Source: Nitrobacteraceae bacterium AZCC 2146
GTDB lineage: Bacteria; Pseudomonadota; Alphaproteobacteria; Rhizobiales; Xanthobacteraceae
Assembly (NCBI GenBank): GCA_036924855.1
Contig: JBAGRP010000001.1
Location: 5,146,001-5,210,000, forward strand
Direction: 5' to 3'
DNA: 64,000 bases
This document shows positions 34,703-42,792 of the stretch, in pieces. The position numbers were made by a program, and so were the translations under genes. A model generated the notes under the pieces. That model was not told where the DNA came from and did no database searches. It saw nothing but the letters and a program-made list of their open reading frames with translations. Within the stretch, counting starts at the first letter, position 1; each line of letters opens with the position of its first letter.

Positions 34703-35623
34703 TCATTCCCCGCCACCCGCCAACTGCGCCCGCAACCGCGGCGTCGCAAAGTCGATGAAGCTGCGGAGTTTGGCTGTCGCCTGATTGGCGGCGCTGAACA
34801 CCAGATGCACCGGAATCGGCGGCGGTTCGAAGCCGGTCAGCAGCAGCTTGAGGCGGCCCATCTTGAGGTGCTCCTCGACCTGATACGACAGCACCCGCGC
34901 GATGCCATGGCCCTCCACCGCCGAGTCGATCGCGCTCGCCGCACCGGTCAGGAAAATCCGCGGCCGGATCGCGACCGGCTGCAGCGCCTTGCGCTTGCTG
35001 CCGGCACCCGGCGCAAAGCTCCACGGCTCCACGCCGGCGGTGGAATTCGTCATCAGGCAGGCATGCTGCAACAGGTCGGCCGGGACTTTCGGACTCTTGT
35101 GCTGCGCAAGGTAAGACGGCGAGGCGCAGACCACCTGGCGCACCTGACCGAGCCGCACCGCCACCAGATTCGAATCCGGCAGATGCGCGAGGCGCACGGC
35201 GACGTCGATGCCTTCCTCGATCAGATTGACGATGCGATCGAGCGCCACCAGCCTCACCTGAACATCGGGATAGGCCTGCAGGTAGTCATGCAGCAGCGGG
35301 CGTACCCGCAACTGTCCGAACAGCACCGGCGCAGTGAGCGTGAGAAGTCCGCGCGGCGCGTCGCGCTCGGCAGCGGCGCCAAGTTTGGCGGCGTTGAGTT
35401 CGGCCAGCACCTTTCGGCAGGTGTCGAGATAGCCTTCGCCGAATTCGGTCAGATGCAGCGCCCGGGTGGTGCGGCGCAGCAATTGCGCGCCGAGCCAGTC
35501 TTCCAGCGCCGTGATCGCCCGCGTGACATTGGCCGGCGAATGGCCCAGACGCCGCGCCGCCGCGGCGAGCGATCCCTCGTCCACCGCGGCCACAAAGGCC
35601 GTCATCGCATCGAGCCGGTCCAT
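34703..35623 (-). CDS. LysR-family transcriptional regulator
   Basis: A 306-residue regulator from ATG 35623. The N-terminal winged helix reads MDRLDAMTAFVAAVDEGSLA, AAARRLGHSPANVTRAITAL and EDWLGAQLLRRTTRALHLTE; the C-terminal LysR substrate domain spans about 90-300. The frame stays open far upstream through antisense of the next gene, but the HTH fixes the start. It is divergent from an alpha/beta-hydrolase gene across a 120-bp gap, the standard arrangement for a LysR regulator and its target. Confidence 0.93.
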   Translation of the reverse strand: MDRLDAMTAFVAAVDEGSLAAAARRLGHSPANVTRAITALEDWLGAQLLRRTTRALHLTEFGEGYLDTCRKVLAELNAAKLGAAAERDAPRGLLTLTAPVLFGQLRVRPLLHDYLQAYPDVQVRLVALDRIVNLIEEGIDVAVRLAHLPDSNLVAVRLGQVRQVVCASPSYLAQHKSPKVPADLLQHACLMTNSTAGVEPWSFAPGAGSKRKALQPVAIRPRIFLTGAASAIDSAVEGHGIARVLSYQVEEHLKMGRLKLLLTGFEPPPIPVHLVFSAANQATAKLRSFIDFATPRLRAQLAGGGE

Positions 35624-35743
35624 TGTTGCAAGTTCCGCAAGTCGATCTTCCGAACAGTGCACATTCCGCAAAACGCTGCAATGGCCGAGGGTTGGCGCGT
35701 CGGGCAGCGAGTGCCGCCCACCGTCAAGCGAAGGAATCGTGCC

Positions 35744-36610
35744 ATGACCGTGAAATACCAGACCGTTCGCGTCGATAGTGTCGACGTCTTCTACCGCGAG
35801 GCCGGCCCTGTCGATGCGCCGGTGATCCTGCTGCTGCACGGCTTTCCCACCAGCAGCCACATGTTCAGGGATCTGATCCCGGAGCTTTCGGCCACCTATC
35901 GCGTAATCGCGCCGGATCTTCCCGGCTTCGGCAACACCATCGCGCCGCCGCGCGGAACGTTCGACTACACCTTCGACAACCTCGCGCGCGTAGTCGACGG
36001 CTTCACCGAAGCGGTTGGGCTTGCGCGCTACGCGCTCTACGTGTTCGATTACGGCGCGCCCACCGGCTTCCGCCTCGCGCTGGCACATCCAGAGCGAGTC
36101 ACGGCGATCGTCAGCCAGAACGGCAACGCCTATCTTGAGGGGCTGAGCGACGCTTGGGGGCCGTGGCAGACCTATTGGCGCGAGCCGACGCCGGAGCATC
36201 GCGAGGCGTGCCGCGAGTCGCTGCTGCCCGAGACCATCCGCGACTGGCAATATCTCACAGGCACCGACAAGAGCCGCGTCTCGCCCGACGGCTACACGCT
36301 CGATATCGCCTATCTGGCGCGGCCCGGCGCCGAGGAGATCCAGCTCGATCTGATTCTCGATTACCGCAGCAATGTCGCGCTGTATCCGGCCTTCCAGAGC
36401 TACTTCCGCACCCATCGGCCGCCCTTGCTGGCGATCTGGGGCAAGAACGATCCGGCGTTCATCCCGCACGGCGCGGAAGCCTACAAGCGCGACATCCCCG
36501 ATGCCGATGTTCGCTTCCTCGACACCGGCCATTTCGCGCTGGAGACCCACGCCGCCGAGATCGGCAGCGCCATGCGCGAATTTCTCGGCCGCTGCATTCT
36601 CGCGGATTAG
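35744..36610 (+). CDS. alpha/beta hydrolase (epoxide hydrolase/haloalkane dehalogenase-like)
   Basis: A 288-residue soluble hydrolase. It has the oxyanion segment LLLHGFPTSSHMFRDLIP, the nucleophile elbow VFDYGAPTGFRLA (Asp102, not Ser), a late acid in IWGKNDPAF and the catalytic His in DTGHFALETH. An aspartate nucleophile points to epoxide hydrolase or dehalogenase chemistry, not an esterase. The actual substrate is unknown. It is probably regulated by the divergent LysR gene. Confidence 0.9.
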   Translation: MTVKYQTVRVDSVDVFYREAGPVDAPVILLLHGFPTSSHMFRDLIPELSATYRVIAPDLPGFGNTIAPPRGTFDYTFDNLARVVDGFTEAVGLARYALYVFDYGAPTGFRLALAHPERVTAIVSQNGNAYLEGLSDAWGPWQTYWREPTPEHREACRESLLPETIRDWQYLTGTDKSRVSPDGYTLDIAYLARPGAEEIQLDLILDYRSNVALYPAFQSYFRTHRPPLLAIWGKNDPAFIPHGAEAYKRDIPDADVRFLDTGHFALETHAAEIGSAMREFLGRCILAD

Positions 36611-36628
36611 AGGATCGCTCGAGCGCGG

Positions 36629-37258
36629 TTATTCGCGCTCGAGCCGTCCGCCGCCGAACATCGTCGGGACGTAGCGTGGAGCGCCGAGGGCCGACATGAA
36701 GCGGTGCTTGGTCAGCACCGGATCGAACGCAATCGGCGGTCGAACCACATCGACATCGGGTCTGGTCGATAGAACCAGGAAGCGCGCGCCGTCTCCCGCA
36801 GATGGCGTGCCCATTGCGGAGGCAAATGCCTGCGGCGTCGCCACATTCTCCGCGCCGGCGATTCCGGCCGAACGGGCCAGTTGGGCGAGATCGAGGGCCG
36901 AGCTGGTCAACGCCTGTCCACCTGACGCCGCGTGAACGCCGTTCTGGATCAGCAGCACCGTCAGGTTGCTCGGCGCCACCGCGCCGACGGTGACCAGAGT
37001 CCCCATATGCATCATCAGCGCGCCGTCGCCCTCGACCACGAACACCGACCGGGTGGGCTGCGCGATGGCGAGGCCGAGGGCCAATGGCAGCGCGAGGCCC
37101 ATCGCATCCTCGAAATAGAAATTTTCCGGGGCGTGATGCGTCGCCGCCCACAGGTAGGACGCATTGCCGAGCGACGTGACGACGAGGGCGTTGGCCGGCA
37201 GCGTGTCGGCGAGCACGTGATAATAGTCGGCCCTGCTCGGCCGGGTATCGCTCACCAT
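36629..37258 (-). CDS. thiamine-diphosphate-dependent decarboxylase, C-terminal (beta) subunit; ComE/phosphonopyruvate decarboxylase-like
   Basis: A 209-residue subunit equivalent to the pyrophosphate-binding half of ThDP decarboxylases. VVTSLGNASYLWAATHH opens it, and the ThDP/Mg motif GDGALMMHMGTLVTVGAVAP ends in LIQNG (GDG...N form). It resembles the beta subunit of sulfopyruvate decarboxylase and the C-terminal half of phosphonopyruvate decarboxylase. Its start overlaps the alpha-subunit end by 7 bp. The pair is divergent from a Pot/Phn-type ABC importer. Confidence 0.85.
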   Translation of the reverse strand: MVSDTRPSRADYYHVLADTLPANALVVTSLGNASYLWAATHHAPENFYFEDAMGLALPLALGLAIAQPTRSVFVVEGDGALMMHMGTLVTVGAVAPSNLTVLLIQNGVHAASGGQALTSSALDLAQLARSAGIAGAENVATPQAFASAMGTPSAGDGARFLVLSTRPDVDVVRPPIAFDPVLTKHRFMSALGAPRYVPTMFGGGRLERE

Positions 37259-37779
37259 TGGACGTCCTCCTGCGACAACAGAAGCGCAAACGGGCAGGAG
37301 GCTTCCTCGGCATAGGTTGCCGCGCGCTCGACCTGGAGACCGATCGGCCGGCTTCGATCGGCGATGGCGTAAGCGAGGCCGATGCCCTTGAGGACGGGCT
37401 CCGTCACCCGGCCTTTCGGAACGTGGTAGAACACGGGATCTTCAACCGTGCCGCGATACGAGACCAGCATCAGCAGCGGAAATTGATAACGCTGGGCCAG
37501 GGACACCATGCCGGCGCCCATGCTGAGCAGCCCTGCATTCTGCACGAACATCGCCGTGCGCACGCCGCCCAGCCGACTGCCGCACGCAATCGCCAGCGCT
37601 TCTTCTTCATGGGTGGCCCGCACCAGCCGTATCGTCGAGTCCTGCTCGATGCGCACCAGAATCTCGCCAAGCCAGCTGTCCGGCACGGCAATTGCAACAC
37701 CGAAGCCGAGACGTTTCAGGGTGTCGAGGATTTCTGAGGGCCTATGCGAAGCTGCGATCTGCTCATCCGGCGTCACCAT
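37252..37779 (-). CDS. thiamine-diphosphate-dependent decarboxylase, N-terminal (alpha) subunit; ComD-like
   Basis: A 175-residue subunit matching the PYR half of ThDP decarboxylases. RATHEEEALAIACGSRLGG carries the catalytic glutamate, and FVQNAGLLSMGAGMVSLAQR with PLLMLVSYRG is typical of sulfopyruvate/phosphonopyruvate decarboxylases. I start it at ATG 37779, which has AAGGAGAG about 8 nt upstream; an in-frame ATG at 37803 lies ahead of that site. Alpha and beta together make one active site. It would decarboxylate a 3-sulfo- or 3-phosphono-pyruvate-like acid, by family. Confidence 0.84.
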   Translation of the reverse strand: MVTPDEQIAASHRPSEILDTLKRLGFGVAIAVPDSWLGEILVRIEQDSTIRLVRATHEEEALAIACGSRLGGVRTAMFVQNAGLLSMGAGMVSLAQRYQFPLLMLVSYRGTVEDPVFYHVPKGRVTEPVLKGIGLAYAIADRSRPIGLQVERAATYAEEASCPFALLLSQEDVQW

Positions 37780-37999
37780 CAACCATCTCTCCTTCGGCAG
37801 CAATTAGCGGTTGCGCCGACCAGCCATATTCCAACTGCGCGAAGCCGCGCGCCCTGACGCGACAATCGCGAACCTAGGCAAGACGGCTGCGCAAGACAAC
37901 TGCGGTTGTCGACCAGGGCTTCGCCGATGCTGAAGATGGGCGACACATGACGAGACAAGTTTGACATCGCAGCGGACGTTGCGAACAAGGGAATTCAAC

Positions 38000-39013
38000 A
38001 TGAAGCGTTTTCTGCTCGCACTTTTTGTCCTTGCTGTCGCCGTGCCGGCGCATGCGCAGGACAAGCTTGTCGTCAGCATCTGGGGCGGCAGCTGGCGCGA
38101 CCTGGTTGCCGAAACGGTCGCCAAGAAATTCACGGCGGAGACCGGCGTACCCGTGGAATTCATCACCGGCGGCACCATCGACCGGCTCAACAAGGCGAAG
38201 CTCGCCAAGGGAAATCCCGAGAGCGACCTCACCTTCACCACGTCGCATGTCGGCTGGATCTACGCCAATGACGGACTGTTCGAAGAACTCGATGCTGCCA
38301 AGATTCCGAATTCCAAGAATCTCGCCGACGAAGCCCGCATCAGTCCGTTTCATCTCGGCGCCTGGGCCTATGTCTACACGATCGGTTATCGCGCCGATCT
38401 GCTCGGTGGCATGAAATTCGAGAGCTGGGATGATCTCTGGAAGCCCGAGCTGAAAGGCAAGATTGCGGCGCCGGATTTCGATCCAAGCCACATCATCGCC
38501 ATTTCGGCGCTTCTGTCCGGCGGCGATGCCGCGCATTGGGAAAAGGGGCAGGATAAGCTGAAGGCGCTGAAACCCAATTTCAAGGCGTTCTACACCAACG
38601 ATGCCAACAGCCAGCAGCTTTTGGCGTCGGGCGAAACGCCGGTCCAAGTCGTGCTGTCCATGAATGCCTACTACATGATCTCGCAGGGTGTTCCCATCAC
38701 CCTGGCGATTCCGAAAGAGGGCGCGGTGCTCGGCATCGACACCGTGGCCATCATGAAGGGTTCGAAGAAATCCGAACTGGCCTACAAGTTCATCAACGCG
38801 CTGTACGATCCGGAGATTCAGGCGGAGATCGCCAAGATCAAGAAGGGCAGCCCCGCGGTCCTCAACGCCAAGATCGATCCGGAAATCGCAAAGCTTCCCG
38901 GCGTCTTCACCACCGCCGCGCAATGGAAACAGCAGATCAACATCGATGCCAAACTGCGCGCCGAGAAAACCGCGGAGTGGCGCAAGTGGTTCGCCGAAAA
39001 TATCATGAACTGA
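38000..39013 (+). CDS. ABC transporter extracellular solute-binding protein (PotD/Phn-like family 1)
   Basis: A 337-residue periplasmic receptor with a signal peptide ending VPAHAQD (residue about 19). The mature start LVVSIWGGSWRDLVAETVAK is typical of spermidine/putrescine and 2-aminoethylphosphonate receptor families. RBS AGGGAA precedes ATG 38000. It heads an operon with two permeases and an ATPase. The divergent ThDP decarboxylase pair suggests the ligand could be a sulfonate or phosphonate, but polyamines or other amines remain possible. Confidence 0.9.
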   Translation: MKRFLLALFVLAVAVPAHAQDKLVVSIWGGSWRDLVAETVAKKFTAETGVPVEFITGGTIDRLNKAKLAKGNPESDLTFTTSHVGWIYANDGLFEELDAAKIPNSKNLADEARISPFHLGAWAYVYTIGYRADLLGGMKFESWDDLWKPELKGKIAAPDFDPSHIIAISALLSGGDAAHWEKGQDKLKALKPNFKAFYTNDANSQQLLASGETPVQVVLSMNAYYMISQGVPITLAIPKEGAVLGIDTVAIMKGSKKSELAYKFINALYDPEIQAEIAKIKKGSPAVLNAKIDPEIAKLPGVFTTAAQWKQQINIDAKLRAEKTAEWRKWFAENIMN

Positions 39014-39035
39014 TGGCGAACAGCGTTCCGACCCT

Positions 39036-39887
39036 GTGAACCCGCAACCCTTTCTCCGTGCATTTACGGCGCCGGCCGTGCTGTGCACGTTCGCCCTCCT
39101 TGCCGCGATGGCGGCGGTGCTGCAATTCAGCCTGCGTGCCTATGTTCCCGGGTCGCTCGATCCCGGCGGCTTCACGCTGGCCAATTTCGCGGACCTGCTG
39201 AAGCCGCTTTATGCACGGGTCTTCCTCGACACCGTCTGGATCTGCTTTCTGACCGCGATTTCGACCCTGATCGTCGGCTACCCGCTGGCCTATGCGCTGG
39301 TGCATACGCAGAACGCCATCGTCAAATCCACCTTGCTGGTGATCGTCGTCACGCCGTTGTTCCTGGGCGAAGTCGTGCGCACCTATTCCTGGATCATCGT
39401 GCTGGGCAATAACGGCTTCATCAATGCGGTGCTGATGAATCTCGGCATCGTCAGGCAGCCGATCCAGTTCATGTTCACCACCTTCGGCGTTGTCGTCGCA
39501 CTGGTGCATGTGACCATGCCGGTCATGGTGATCATGCTGGCGGCGGGGCTGTCGCATATCGATCGGGATTTCCAGAAGGCCGCCGAAAGCCTCGGCGCCG
39601 GACCTGTCCGCGCATTCCTGACGGTGACGCTGCCGCTGTCGATGCCGGGCGTTGTGGCCGGCGTCACCACGGCCTTTGCATGGACCTTCAGTGCCTTCGC
39701 CACGCCGCAGCTGATCGGAGGCGGCCGGGTCAACATGATCTCGAACCTCGTGTACCAGCTTGGATTTGCGAGCTTCAATTTCCCGTTCGCTGCGAGCCTG
39801 TGCGTTGCCGGGCTGGCGCTGACGATCGTTGTGCTGTCGATGCTGCGGCTCGCGGCGCGCCCGCTCGAAAATATCAGGCCGCACTGA
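39036..39887 (+). CDS. ABC transporter permease (PotB-like)
   Basis: A 283-residue inner-membrane permease starting at GTG 39036, with about six transmembrane helices. It has the docking loop KAAESLGAGPVRAFLTVTLPLS (EAA motif; Ala-Ala-Glu-Ser-Leu-Gly) and a preceding GEVVRTYSWIIVLG segment typical of PotB/PhnU-like proteins. It lies 22 bp after the binding-protein stop and 1 bp before the next permease. Confidence 0.92.
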   Translation: MNPQPFLRAFTAPAVLCTFALLAAMAAVLQFSLRAYVPGSLDPGGFTLANFADLLKPLYARVFLDTVWICFLTAISTLIVGYPLAYALVHTQNAIVKSTLLVIVVTPLFLGEVVRTYSWIIVLGNNGFINAVLMNLGIVRQPIQFMFTTFGVVVALVHVTMPVMVIMLAAGLSHIDRDFQKAAESLGAGPVRAFLTVTLPLSMPGVVAGVTTAFAWTFSAFATPQLIGGGRVNMISNLVYQLGFASFNFPFAASLCVAGLALTIVVLSMLRLAARPLENIRPH

Positions 39888-39888
39888 G

Positions 39889-40707
39889 ATGCCCCGCTCG
39901 ACCTATCAGCGCTGGCTCGGCCTCGTCGGAAAGCTCGCCGTGCTGCTGATCCTCGGCTTTCTGGTGCTGCCGGTCGCCGTCGTCACCATCGCGGCCTTCA
40001 ATGACAGGGCGATCCTGTCGTTTCCGCCGCAGGCCTGGTCGATGCGCTGGTTTGCCAAGGCCATCGCCTATCAGGATTTCCGCGACGGCTTTCGCAATGG
40101 CCTGATCGTCACCGTGTGGAGCTCGACCATCGCGCTGGTGGTCGGGGCGATGTTTGCCTTTGCGCTCGACCGCTACCGGTTCCGCTTCAAGAAGCTGATC
40201 GAAGGCATCCTGCTGTCGCCGCTCGTCATTCCGCATTTCACGGTGGGACTGGGCTTTCTCATTCTGGCCGCGCAGATCGGATGGACGCGCGGCTATGCCG
40301 TGGTGGTCGTCTGTCACGTCATTCTGGTGCTGCCGTTCGTTATTCGCAGCGTCTATGTGTCGCTGCGCAATCTGGATCAGAGCTTTGAGCTGGCCGCGGC
40401 CAGTCTGGGCGCGCCGCCGCTGCGGGTGTTGCTGACGGTCACGCTGCCGCTGCTGTTGCCGGGCTTGATCAGCGGCTGGCTGTTTGCCGCGATCCTGTCG
40501 TTCAACGAGTTCACGGCGTCGCTGTTTGTCACGGCGCAGCGGACGCAGACGCTGCCCGTCGCCATGTACAACTATGTGCGGGAATTCGCCGATCCGTCGA
40601 TGGCGGCGCTGTCGGTGATGTACATTGTGGGCACGGCCGCGCTGATCGTTTTTGCTAATGCGTTCCCGGGTCTCGGTAAGGTGCTGAATATTGAACAAGG
40701 TCGCTGA
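39889..40707 (+). CDS. ABC transporter permease (PotC-like)
   Basis: A 272-residue second permease with six predicted helices. Its EAA loop is FELAAASLGAPPLRVLLTVT, and the early VVTIAAFNDRAILSFPPQAW is characteristic of PotC-like proteins. ATG 39889 follows the previous stop by one base. Its 3' end overlaps the ATPase start by 17 bp, so all four transporter genes are coupled. Confidence 0.93.
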   Translation: MPRSTYQRWLGLVGKLAVLLILGFLVLPVAVVTIAAFNDRAILSFPPQAWSMRWFAKAIAYQDFRDGFRNGLIVTVWSSTIALVVGAMFAFALDRYRFRFKKLIEGILLSPLVIPHFTVGLGFLILAAQIGWTRGYAVVVVCHVILVLPFVIRSVYVSLRNLDQSFELAAASLGAPPLRVLLTVTLPLLLPGLISGWLFAAILSFNEFTASLFVTAQRTQTLPVAMYNYVREFADPSMAALSVMYIVGTAALIVFANAFPGLGKVLNIEQGR

Positions 40708-41830
40708 CAGAGGCGCTGCGGCGCAGAACGCAAATATTGCAGCGGGCGATGAAGCGGCGGTTCGCTTCAACGCGGTGACGAAGCGATTCGGCGAAGCCGT
40801 TGCGCTGCGCGAGGTTTCGCTGTCGGTGCGATCAGGCGAGTTCATGACGCTGCTCGGCCCGTCCGGCTGTGGCAAGACCACGCTGCTCAATCTGGCCGCG
40901 GGTTTTTTCAGCCCGGATGGCGGAGAAATTACGATCGACGGGGAACGCGTCAACGATGTGCCGACCTACAAGCGGGAAATCGGCATGATGTTTCAGAACT
41001 ATGCGCTGTTTCCACACATGACGGTGGCCGACAACATCGCCTACGGCCTGAAGGTCCGCCACATTCCACGGCATGAGAGGGATCGCCGTGTCGCCGAGGC
41101 CCTGGCGCTGGTCAGGCTCACCGGCTTGCACGATCGCAAGCCGCGCCAGCTCTCCGGCGGCCAGCAGCAGCGCGTCGCGCTGGCACGCGCGCTGGTGATC
41201 AACCCCACGGTTCTGCTGCTCGATGAGCCGTTTTCCGCGCTCGACAAGAATTTGCGCGCGTCGATGCAGGTGGAGCTGCGCGAAATCCAGCGCAAGCTTC
41301 AGGTCACGACGATCTTCGTCACCCACGACCAGGGCGAGGCCTTGAGTCTTTCCGACCGGCTGGCTGTGATGTCGGAGGGGCGCATTCGCCAGCTCGGAAC
41401 GCCGGAAGAGATCTATCGCAGGCCGTGCGACCGGTTCGTTGCGTCGTTTGTCGGCGATGCCAATGTGCTGCGCGGCCGGCTGGACGGTCTCGATGGCGCG
41501 GAAGCTATCGTCGGTCTGGGGGCGGCACGCGTGAAGGTGCCGGCCGCGCCGTTGCGCGGCGTCGCGCCGACTGCGCCGGTCGACCTGTTCGTCCGGCCCG
41601 AACAGTTGCGGGTCGTCGAAGCCGGTGAGGCGTGTGCAGCCAGCGGAACCATCGCCGCACAGGTCTACCAGGGGGGGCACGTCGATCTGTATATCGACAG
41701 CGAGGCCTCGTCGCGGGACAAGCTGCTGGTGCGATCGGCCGGATATGACGCGATGGCGCGTTGGCCTGTCGGTGCAAAGGTCGGCGTTTCGATCAGCACC
41801 GACGACGCCGTCGCGTTCGCCATTCCGTAG
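40691..41830 (+). CDS. ABC transporter ATP-binding protein (PotA-like, with TOBE domain)
   Basis: A 379-residue ATPase starting at TTG 40691 inside the permease gene. Walker [12 protein letters not shown]-loop [11 protein letters not shown], signature [15 protein letters not shown], Walker [13 protein letters not shown] and H-loop VTHDQGEAL are all present. The C-terminal TOBE region (about 270-375) includes [16 protein letters not shown]. It energises uptake by the two preceding permeases. Confidence 0.95.
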   Translation: MNKVADRGAAAQNANIAAGDEAAVRFNAVTKRFGEAVALREVSLSVRSGEFMTLLGPSGCGKTTLLNLAAGFFSPDGGEITIDGERVNDVPTYKREIGMMFQNYALFPHMTVADNIAYGLKVRHIPRHERDRRVAEALALVRLTGLHDRKPRQLSGGQQQRVALARALVINPTVLLLDEPFSALDKNLRASMQVELREIQRKLQVTTIFVTHDQGEALSLSDRLAVMSEGRIRQLGTPEEIYRRPCDRFVASFVGDANVLRGRLDGLDGAEAIVGLGAARVKVPAAPLRGVAPTAPVDLFVRPEQLRVVEAGEACAASGTIAAQVYQGGHVDLYIDSEASSRDKLLVRSAGYDAMARWPVGAKVGVSISTDDAVAFAIP

Positions 41831-41840
41831 CGCGATCCGG

Positions 41841-42659
41841 TCAAACCCCGTCGAGAATGATCACCGTCGGCGTGCCGGGCAGGGTGCCCAGCGAAATCCG
41901 CAGGGTTCGCTCGGTGCGGACGTCGATGGCGAATTGCTGGCCGATCTTGCGCATGAACTCACTCAGCGGCGTCATGAAGCGATGCATCGGCAGCACCACC
42001 GACGCGCGCAGCCGCCTGGTGATCTCGGAGACGCCGTCCAGCGACATGGTGTAGCTGCCGTCGATCGGCACCATCACGATGTCGAGCCGGCCGATTGCCG
42101 CGAAATGGCTTTCGTCGAGCTTGTGGTGCAGGTGGCCGAGATGGCCGATGCACAGGCCGGCGACCTCGAAGATGAAGATCGAGTTGCCGTCCTTGATCAT
42201 CTCGGCGCTGGAATCGTCGCTGTAATAGCGCCTGATGTCGGTGGTCACATTGCGGATCAGCACATCGCCGATCCGGCGGTTGATCCGCGCGGGTTGTCCA
42301 TCCTCGCCCCAGCCGTGCAGCACGTTTGCAATGCGCGGATCAGGAAACAGCGTGTAGTGCGTGCTGTGCGCACGGTTCATGGTGGCGACGTCGGGGATGC
42401 GGTCCAGCCGGTAGACGCCGTTGTAATCGGTGGCGATCGTCACCCCGCCTGGCGTGTCGATGTAATAGGTGGAATGGCCGGCATAGGTGATCGCCACCTC
42501 GTCCGCCTTCGCGGCCGTGCGGCGCAGGCTGACCGGCGTGGCCCGCGGCGGTGCATTCGCCATCGCCAGGCATTCGCTGCCGCGCGGGGCCTCCTGCGCC
42601 GCCGCCGGTGCAATCAGCGAACCCAGCACGGCGATGACGACAGAAAGGGATCGCAGCAT
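41841..42659 (-). CDS. exported metallo-beta-lactamase-fold protein
   Basis: A 272-residue protein from ATG 42659 with a signal peptide (VVIAVLGSLIAPAAAQEA, cleavage about residue 21). The core ITYAGHSTYYIDTPGGVTIA with TDYNGVYR, HLGHLHHKLDES and VVLPMHRFM resembles the UlaG/YtnP-like metal-dependent hydrolase branch of the MBL fold, with GHST replacing the classical HxHxDH. The enzymatic activity is unknown. It is convergent with the Pot-like transporter operon. Confidence 0.82.
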   Translation of the reverse strand: MLRSLSVVIAVLGSLIAPAAAQEAPRGSECLAMANAPPRATPVSLRRTAAKADEVAITYAGHSTYYIDTPGGVTIATDYNGVYRLDRIPDVATMNRAHSTHYTLFPDPRIANVLHGWGEDGQPARINRRIGDVLIRNVTTDIRRYYSDDSSAEMIKDGNSIFIFEVAGLCIGHLGHLHHKLDESHFAAIGRLDIVMVPIDGSYTMSLDGVSEITRRLRASVVLPMHRFMTPLSEFMRKIGQQFAIDVRTERTLRISLGTLPGTPTVIILDGV

Positions 42660-42792
42660 GAAGACCGTCTCCGGTGACACCACAGCGTATCGCCAAATTC
42701 CGGACGTGTCATAGCGACAATCATGAGCATTCGCCGCGCGGAAAAGCGCCATCGGGCACCGGCCCTTTCAGGCGCGTATTCGGGATTTGCGC

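Noticed and set aside
35624..35743. LysR T-N11-A operator
   Set aside because: Several weak candidates fit by chance in the 120-bp gap; none is clearly symmetric, so no site is annotated.
35744..36550. Minus-strand extension of the LysR frame through the alpha/beta-hydrolase gene
   Set aside because: The helix-turn-helix start at 35623 fits the family; the upstream 309 codons are antisense to a clear hydrolase.
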